Assembly: GCA_022564085.1 (NCBI GenBank)
Contig: JADFMC010000050.1
Coordinates: 1 to 9,852, forward strand
Length of the DNA stretch: 9,852 nt
Direction of reading: 5' to 3'
Origin: Fidelibacterota bacterium
Lineage (GTDB): Bacteria; Fidelibacterota; Marinisomatia; SCGC-AAA003-L08; TS1B11
A program made the translations under genes and the position numbers. The notes under the pieces were generated by a model. That model was not told the origin of the DNA and searched no databases. It saw only the letters and a program-made list of their open reading frames with translations. Below, in pieces: positions 5,454 to 9,852 of this stretch; the first letter of the stretch is position 1; every line of letters starts with the position of its first letter.

Positions 5454-7856
5454 TTAGAACGGTTGCCCAAAAATGAAATGCATTTCCCAGCCTCGCGGGC
5501 CGGGCTCCCGATCGGCGTCGACCGAATCGAATCCATAGCCCATATCAAGGCCCAACATCCCCAGCATGGGCATGAACATTCGGACCCCGACCCCTGCGGA
5601 GCGCTTCAGTTTAAAGGGGTCCACATAGCTGAAGTCCAGCCAACTATTGCCAAGATCCATGAATACGAGCCCATAAATAGTTGGGTTCTCCGATAGCGAT
5701 AAACGCAACTCCGCCGAATATTTGAACAGGGCGGTAGCGCCCAACGGCCGGGTAGTGTAAGGTCCCACCGTATTGTCCCGGTAGCCCCGCAGCATTTCGC
5801 CAAACGGGATACCGGTGCCACCCAGATAAAACTTTTCCTCCGGAGGCAATATGGACCGGCTGTCAGGGTCACGTATTTGCTTAATCAGGCCCAGCTTGGA
5901 ACTCTGGAAAAATACCAGTTTTGATGATAGCAGGGGCACATACCAGCGCATTGTAAAAACGTGTTTGTGAAAGTCCTCGTGGCCTCCCAAGATCATACCT
6001 GAAAGTGTCGACACCAGGCTCATTTCGGAACCGGAAGTGGGGAATTCCGGTCGATTGCGGCTGTCTCTGGTAATGGACTGAGTAAGAGAAATTCCCACAG
6101 TTGAGACGTAACTCTGCCCGTCGCTGGTTGGCTGGATATATTTATCAGGAACGCCCAAGAAGTCTTGCAGACTTGCCTGATCCCCGACGTAGCGTCTTTC
6201 CGACCCCCGAAATATCCATGAACCGCGGAAGTAAGAGTCAGGCCAACGGAACCGGCGTCCCCAGCGTGCCGAACCACCCCGCTGGATGATATCAAACGGT
6301 AAATAAAGTGTGCTGGAGCCACCCCGCTCTGAATAGAACAGTGACAGTCCAACCAGGTTTGGGGTGTTGAACAGCCAGGGATTCACCAGGCCCAGGGAGA
6401 TAGATTGATACGCCCCCTGGCTACGTTGGGAGCCTGCGCCGAATGGGTTGAAGTTGGCGCCACGGTTATAGCTCAGGTTTAGCTGTTGACCGGTGCCCGC
6501 CAGATTCATGAACTCGAGGCCGCCCCCACCGATCATGCCGTATTGCTCGGTGTAGCCGATGGATAGGTTGGCCCGTTCGGTGGAGCGCTCGGTTACCTTG
6601 ATGCTCAGGTCCACCTCATCCTCATCCACGGGCAGGACATTGGGCTCCACGTTATCGAAAAAGTTCAGGATCCAGACATCCCGCTGGCTGCGACCCAGCT
6701 TCTCATAGCTGAAAATATCGCCGGGATGGATGCGCAGTTCCCGCCTTACCACGTAGTCCCGGGTCTTGTCATTGCCCGTGATGTTGATATAACGGACAGC
6801 TACTTTCTGATTCTCGACAATGGAAAATACCACATCGATTGAATCTTTGCCCACGGGATATTCCACCGGCTCTACCCGGGAGTATAAGTACCCCTCATCC
6901 ATATATACCGGGTGCACCCGCTGTGAAACCGCGATTTCGAACCGCTCCTTATTATACAAGTCGCCCTTTTTAAAACCCAGCGCCCGTTCCAGCTCCTCGT
7001 CTGTGTGTAGAGTATTGCCCTCCCAGGTGAAATTTCTATAGTAATACTGGACGCCCTCATAGATATCGATTACCAGCTCCAGTCCCTTGCCGTTCGGAGT
7101 AGCAATCACCGTATCTTTCAACACCCGTCCATCCCGATAACCGTGGTCGTGATAGAAGGCCTCAATATTGAATAGATCCTCCCGGAATTTGTCCCGGTCT
7201 AAAGGGCTGCGCCAGAAGGTGTACCAGTGCCAGCTTTTAGTTTCCTTCAATTGCCGCCGCAGGCGAAAATCTGAAAAGGCCTCGTTGCCATTAAAATGGA
7301 CCCGCCTCAATTTGACCTTTTTATTCTCGGTGATTGATATCACCAAAACCCGTCCATGGGTCCTCAGGCCCGGTTCCTGATCTGTTGCAATCTCCACATT
7401 GAGATAACCGTCGTCGTGGTATAATCGCTTGATTTTACGTACCGCCTCGGAAACGGCATAATCGGTCAGAATTTGGGGCGGCCGTAGCTCAATCTCGTCT
7501 TCGATTTTGTTCTTACTGATTTTTCGATTGCCCTTGAATTCTATTTTTTCCAGGGAAGGGTATTCTTGCACCACAATGCGCATAATAACCCCGGAATCGG
7601 TCTCCGCCTCCTGATAGATCTGGATATCCCCAAAAAATCCCAGTTCCCAAAGCCTTTGAATGCCACGCTGAACATCTAGGGCGGTCACCGACCGGCCAGG
7701 ATACAGTTTGCTGGTACTGCGGATCACTCCCGCCGAGGCCCGATCATTGCCTTCCACCAGCACCTGGGCCAACTCCAGGGTGGGCAGTGCTTGAGCCCCC
7801 GCTAAAACCGGAAGCAACAGGACCGGAAAGAGTAAATATATCTGAGGTAGTTTCAC
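5454..7856 (-). CDS. bamA: Outer-membrane protein assembly factor BamA
   Basis: BamA is the core Omp85 component of the BAM complex, inserting beta-barrel proteins into the outer membrane. This 800-residue protein has a signal peptide (1 to about 22, hydrophobic LLFPVLLLPVLAG, likely cleavage after AQA). Five periplasmic POTRA domains follow at about 28-99, 100-179, 180-269, 270-349 and 350-424, each with a recognisable beta-strand/GN/helix pattern such as IEFKGN, VHFNGN, FTWEGN and INITGN. The 16-strand barrel covers about 428-800. Barrel hallmarks are DSRNRPEFPTSGS (598-610), the lid-loop LRGY (689-692; family [V/I/L]RG[F/Y]), VFMDLGNSW (731-739) and the terminal phenylalanine that BamA-type beta-signals carry. 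The GTG start overlaps the uppS TAG stop by one base. No clear Shine-Dalgarno is visible, so coupling to uppS probably drives initiation. The length is typical of the family. Confidence 0.98.
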   Translation of the reverse strand: MKLPQIYLLFPVLLLPVLAGAQALPTLELAQVLVEGNDRASAGVIRSTSKLYPGRSVTALDVQRGIQRLWELGFFGDIQIYQEAETDSGVIMRIVVQEYPSLEKIEFKGNRKISKNKIEDEIELRPPQILTDYAVSEAVRKIKRLYHDDGYLNVEIATDQEPGLRTHGRVLVISITENKKVKLRRVHFNGNEAFSDFRLRRQLKETKSWHWYTFWRSPLDRDKFREDLFNIEAFYHDHGYRDGRVLKDTVIATPNGKGLELVIDIYEGVQYYYRNFTWEGNTLHTDEELERALGFKKGDLYNKERFEIAVSQRVHPVYMDEGYLYSRVEPVEYPVGKDSIDVVFSIVENQKVAVRYINITGNDKTRDYVVRRELRIHPGDIFSYEKLGRSQRDVWILNFFDNVEPNVLPVDEDEVDLSIKVTERSTERANLSIGYTEQYGMIGGGGLEFMNLAGTGQQLNLSYNRGANFNPFGAGSQRSQGAYQSISLGLVNPWLFNTPNLVGLSLFYSERGGSSTLYLPFDIIQRGGSARWGRRFRWPDSYFRGSWIFRGSERRYVGDQASLQDFLGVPDKYIQPTSDGQSYVSTVGISLTQSITRDSRNRPEFPTSGSEMSLVSTLSGMILGGHEDFHKHVFTMRWYVPLLSSKLVFFQSSKLGLIKQIRDPDSRSILPPEEKFYLGGTGIPFGEMLRGYRDNTVGPYTTRPLGATALFKYSAELRLSLSENPTIYGLVFMDLGNSWLDFSYVDPFKLKRSAGVGVRMFMPMLGMLGLDMGYGFDSVDADREPGPRGWEMHFIFGQPF

Positions 7857-8632
7857 TAGGTATTAACTGTTGAATGAACCTGTTCGCTGATCAGGCCAAA
7901 ACGACGTTCCCGCTGTTGATAAAGCTCGATGGTATGGTATAGTTCCCGCCGGCGGAAATCGGGCCACATGGCATCAGTGCTGATCAGTTCGGAATAAGCG
8001 GATTGCCAGATCAAGAAATTGCTTAGCCGTGTTTCGCCACCGGTGCGGACGATCAGGTCGGGATCAGGCAGTCCGGCAGTGTACAGATAATCGGAAAACA
8101 GCTCTTCCGTAACTTGCTCGGGTGTCAGGTTGCCGGCCAGCCCAGCCTTCAGCAACCGCTGGATGGCCGTCAATATTTCCTGCCGCCCGCCATAACTTAA
8201 AGCCAAGTTGAGATTTAATCCATTATTGGCGGCGGTCTGTTCCATGGCACTGTGAAATTCCTGTTGGGCTATTTCCGGTAAATCATCCAGCCGCCCAATG
8301 GCAGTCAAACGGACATTATTGTCCATGAGCTCCCGTACCTCGGCTCGGATGGTGGAGACCAATAGGCGCATCAGCGCATTTACTTCCGAGCGTGGTCTTT
8401 TCCAATTATCAGAGCTGAAAGTGTACAGGGTAAGTACATCGATTCCCAGTTCACCGCAGGCCCGGGTAATCTCCCGGACCGATACCACCCCCTCCTTGTG
8501 TCCCGCCACCCGAGGCAAACCCTTGTTCTGAGCCCAACGGCCATTTCCATCCATAATGATCGCCAGGTGGGTGGGTAGATCGCCATTGGCGATGATACGC
8601 TCCTGAATTTCTATAAGAGCTTCAGTATTCAT
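7856..8632 (-). CDS. uppS: Undecaprenyl diphosphate synthase (cis-prenyltransferase)
   Basis: UppS condenses isopentenyl diphosphate onto farnesyl diphosphate to make the C55 lipid carrier for peptidoglycan and O-antigen, at the cytosolic face of the membrane. The 258-residue protein is typical in length (E. coli 253). It carries IIMDGNGRWA with the catalytic D28 (E. coli D26), the AGHKEG block with H45, LYTFSSDNW (69-77), the IPP-binding RTGGETRLSN (R196 and R202; E. coli R194 and R200), E215 (E. coli E213) and the WPDF block. All key residues are present. The ATG at 8632 follows a 76-nt gap after mrp and has no obvious Shine-Dalgarno. It is the first gene of the tightly packed block and overlaps bamA by one base. 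In proteobacteria uppS is usually followed by cdsA, dxr and rseP before bamA; here those are skipped and dxr comes much later. Confidence 0.98.
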   Translation of the reverse strand: MNTEALIEIQERIIANGDLPTHLAIIMDGNGRWAQNKGLPRVAGHKEGVVSVREITRACGELGIDVLTLYTFSSDNWKRPRSEVNALMRLLVSTIRAEVRELMDNNVRLTAIGRLDDLPEIAQQEFHSAMEQTAANNGLNLNLALSYGGRQEILTAIQRLLKAGLAGNLTPEQVTEELFSDYLYTAGLPDPDLIVRTGGETRLSNFLIWQSAYSELISTDAMWPDFRRRELYHTIELYQQRERRFGLISEQVHSTVNT

Positions 8633-8648
8633 CTAAGATATTCAAGTT

Positions 8649-8677
8649 AATTTAAATTTCACCCTGATACAAGGCAA
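8649..8677 (-). promoter_or_regulatory. Weak sigma70-like promoter candidate for the uppS operon
   Basis: On the minus strand TTGCCT (8677-8672) and TAAATT (8654-8649) are separated by exactly 17 nt, each matching four of six positions of the housekeeping consensus. It lies in the only sizeable gap of the window. Transcription from it would start about 10 nt before the uppS ATG, giving a very short leader, which fits the lack of a Shine-Dalgarno. Its -35 overlaps the distal arm of the adjacent stem-loop. The match is weak and FCB lineages can use different promoter consensus sequences, so this is only a candidate. Confidence 0.25.
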
Positions 8678-8710
8678 CCTAAGCCTCTCGTTCAGGCAGG
8701 CCCTTAGGTT
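8676..8710 (-). terminator. Stem-loop directly after mrp (possible terminator or mRNA 3'-end hairpin)
   Basis: AACCTAAG (8710-8703 on the minus strand) and CTTAGGTT (8683-8676) are perfect inverted repeats of 8 bp. The stem can extend by 3 bp (CCT/AGG) past a 2-nt bulge, with an 11-nt loop. It begins within the mrp stop codon. There is no U-run after the stem on the minus strand, so it is not a classical intrinsic terminator. It could stabilise the 3' end of mrp mRNA or weaken read-through into uppS. Confidence 0.4.
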
Positions 8711-9852
8711 ACTCTGCTACGGCGGGTATGCGATGATCCGCTGCTGTTTCCCAAAGTCCCTCCATTACAGCTGCGGCGATTTGCTTGAATTCGTGAGTCA
8801 CCGGCGTGTCCGGATAGCTGAGCACGTACGGTTTCCCGGAGTCCGATGCAATCACCAGCTCCGGGGACAGCGGTATCCGGCCCAACAGGGGTACTTGTAG
8901 TCGCTCACTTTCTTCCTGTCCTCCACCGCTGCGAAAAATCGGCACATCGGCTTGGAATATACCTTGGTCATCGGCGACCAGTTGGTCAATCTCACCCAGT
9001 CCGGAGAACTCTATTTTAGCTCCGGGCACTAGCTCTCCGGCGGCGTCACGCACCACCCCTCGCAGCGGCAGTCCAGACATATTCTCAATCACTCCCAGTA
9101 CCCGGGTGTTGACGGTGGCGAACATGTCGGCCCCCTTGCGCACATCCAATAGAGCCAGCTGCTGTGGCGTGGTGACGATTACGGCGCCACTGAGGGCCAC
9201 CTGTTGCACCAAGGTCAGTTGGATATCACCGGTGCCCGGGGGCAGATCGAGCACCAAGTAGTCCAACTCGCCCCAGTCCACATCCGTGAAGAACTGCGGG
9301 GTCATTTTTGCCACCATGGGACCACGCCAAATAGTCGGGGCTTGATTACCGCTGATCAGGCCGAATGACATGACCTTCATACCGTATCGTTGCAACGGGA
9401 TGATATGCTGTTTCTCATTGATCTGTGGCCGATCAGTAACGCCCATGATCAGGGGCAGGCTCGGCCCGTAGATGTCCAGATCCAGGATGCCCACGCTGGC
9501 CCCGGTGAGCGATAAGGCGGCAGCCATATTAACCGCTACGGTGGATTTGCCCACCCCGCCTTTACCACTGGCTACCGCAATGGTGAATTTTACCCCCGGG
9601 ATACTAGAGGCTTGCTGCCCCGGACCTTGTTGGGCCTGTTCACGGCCACTAGGTTTAGGAGCATTAATAGTCACCTCGACCTCGCCAGCCTTCAACTGCT
9701 CAATCAAGGCACTCTTTACCGCCTGGGACAGCTTGGCTTTTTGGTCTTCATTAGTTGTGGCCGCTTCGAGAGTCACCTGAATGCTATCCCCGGTGACGGC
9801 GACTTCGGAAACCATCCCAAAAGAGACAATATCTCTGCTGAAACCGGGGTAG
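8709..9852 (-). CDS. mrp: Mrp/ApbC family P-loop ATPase, cysteine-free, with inserted domain (5' end truncated)
   Basis: Mrp/ApbC/NBP35-family proteins are cytosolic P-loop ATPases usually involved in carrying iron-sulfur clusters. The frame stays open to the right edge, and the residues there (YPGFSRDIVSFGMV) match the end of the first helix of the N-terminal MIP18/DUF59 domain, so the Met at 9815 is internal and about 15-20 N-terminal residues are missing. Numbering from that Met: DUF59 remnant 1-52, Gln/Gly/Pro linker 53-73, then the ATPase with deviant Walker A GKGGVGKST (84-92), DLDIYGPSLP (112-121), the WRGPM block (163-167) and Walker B-like LVLDLPPGTGD (187-197). The usual CxxC after ENMS is absent. 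In its place is a segment of about 48 residues (248-295) resembling a carboxypeptidase-regulatory-like fold, then the SGGG block and a normal C-terminus. No cysteine occurs anywhere in the visible protein. It could still act as an ATPase, but thiol-based cluster binding looks lost. Confidence 0.94.
   Translation of the reverse strand, partial: YPGFSRDIVSFGMVSEVAVTGDSIQVTLEAATTNEDQKAKLSQAVKSALIEQLKAGEVEVTINAPKPSGREQAQQGPGQQASSIPGVKFTIAVASGKGGVGKSTVAVNMAAALSLTGASVGILDLDIYGPSLPLIMGVTDRPQINEKQHIIPLQRYGMKVMSFGLISGNQAPTIWRGPMVAKMTPQFFTDVDWGELDYLVLDLPPGTGDIQLTLVQQVALSGAVIVTTPQQLALLDVRKGADMFATVNTRVLGVIENMSGLPLRGVVRDAAGELVPGAKIEFSGLGEIDQLVADDQGIFQADVPIFRSGGGQEESERLQVPLLGRIPLSPELVIASDSGKPYVLSYPDTPVTHEFKQIAAAVMEGLWETAADHRIPAVAE

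Noticed and set aside
5213..5548. Minus-strand ORF of 111 codons across the bamA end and skp start
   Set aside because: Out of frame with bamA and skp, which both fit their families at full length; no evidence for a nested gene.
8709..9815. Met at 9815 as the mrp start
   Set aside because: The frame is open to the window edge, and the residues before this Met (YPGFSRDIVSFG) match the conserved DUF59 segment, so the gene continues off the window.

Overview
The window holds nine genes, all on the minus strand, so the biological order runs from right to left: mrp (5' end cut off by the right edge), uppS, bamA, skp/ompH, lpxD, an lpxC-fabZ fusion, lpxA, an unrecognised exported protein, and dxr (3' end cut off by the left edge). 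Nothing convincing is coded on the plus strand. There are no tRNAs, rRNAs, mobile elements or CRISPR arrays, and no gene-free stretch longer than about 80 bases.

The organism is a diderm bacterium that makes lipid A. One polypeptide carrying both LpxC and FabZ is typical of Bacteroidota, Chlorobiota and related FCB-group phyla. Together with the mid-to-high GC and frequent GTG/TTG starts, this suggests an FCB lineage outside the classical AT-rich Bacteroidetes. A Marinimicrobia-like or Calditrichota/Ignavibacteria-like organism is plausible, but the phylum cannot be fixed from the sequence alone.

The seven genes after uppS are packed extremely tightly. Junctions in order are: uppS/bamA 1-nt overlap (TAGTG), bamA/skp 17 nt, skp/lpxD 11 nt, lpxD/lpxC-fabZ 0 nt (TGA directly followed by ATG), lpxC-fabZ/lpxA 2 nt, lpxA/unknown 14-nt overlap, unknown/dxr 1-nt overlap (TGATG). 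This is almost certainly one operon with translational coupling. The only real gap, 76 nt between mrp and uppS, holds a stem-loop and a weak promoter-like pair, so the operon may start at uppS.

Functionally the cluster joins three parts of envelope construction: supply of the isoprenoid lipid carrier (Dxr makes MEP; UppS makes C55-PP), the first three committed lipid A steps plus FabZ (LpxA, LpxC, LpxD), and delivery and insertion of outer-membrane proteins (Skp, BamA). The small exported protein between lpxA and dxr probably also acts in the envelope.

The points most worth a second look are: (1) an Mrp-type ATPase with no cysteine in its visible part, carrying a carboxypeptidase-regulatory-like insert where the Fe-S CxxC motif normally sits; (2) lpxA, which has no ATG/GTG/TTG start upstream of its conserved N-terminus and appears to start at ATT; (3) the unrecognised exported protein; (4) a palindrome between a strong but distant Shine-Dalgarno sequence and the dxr start.
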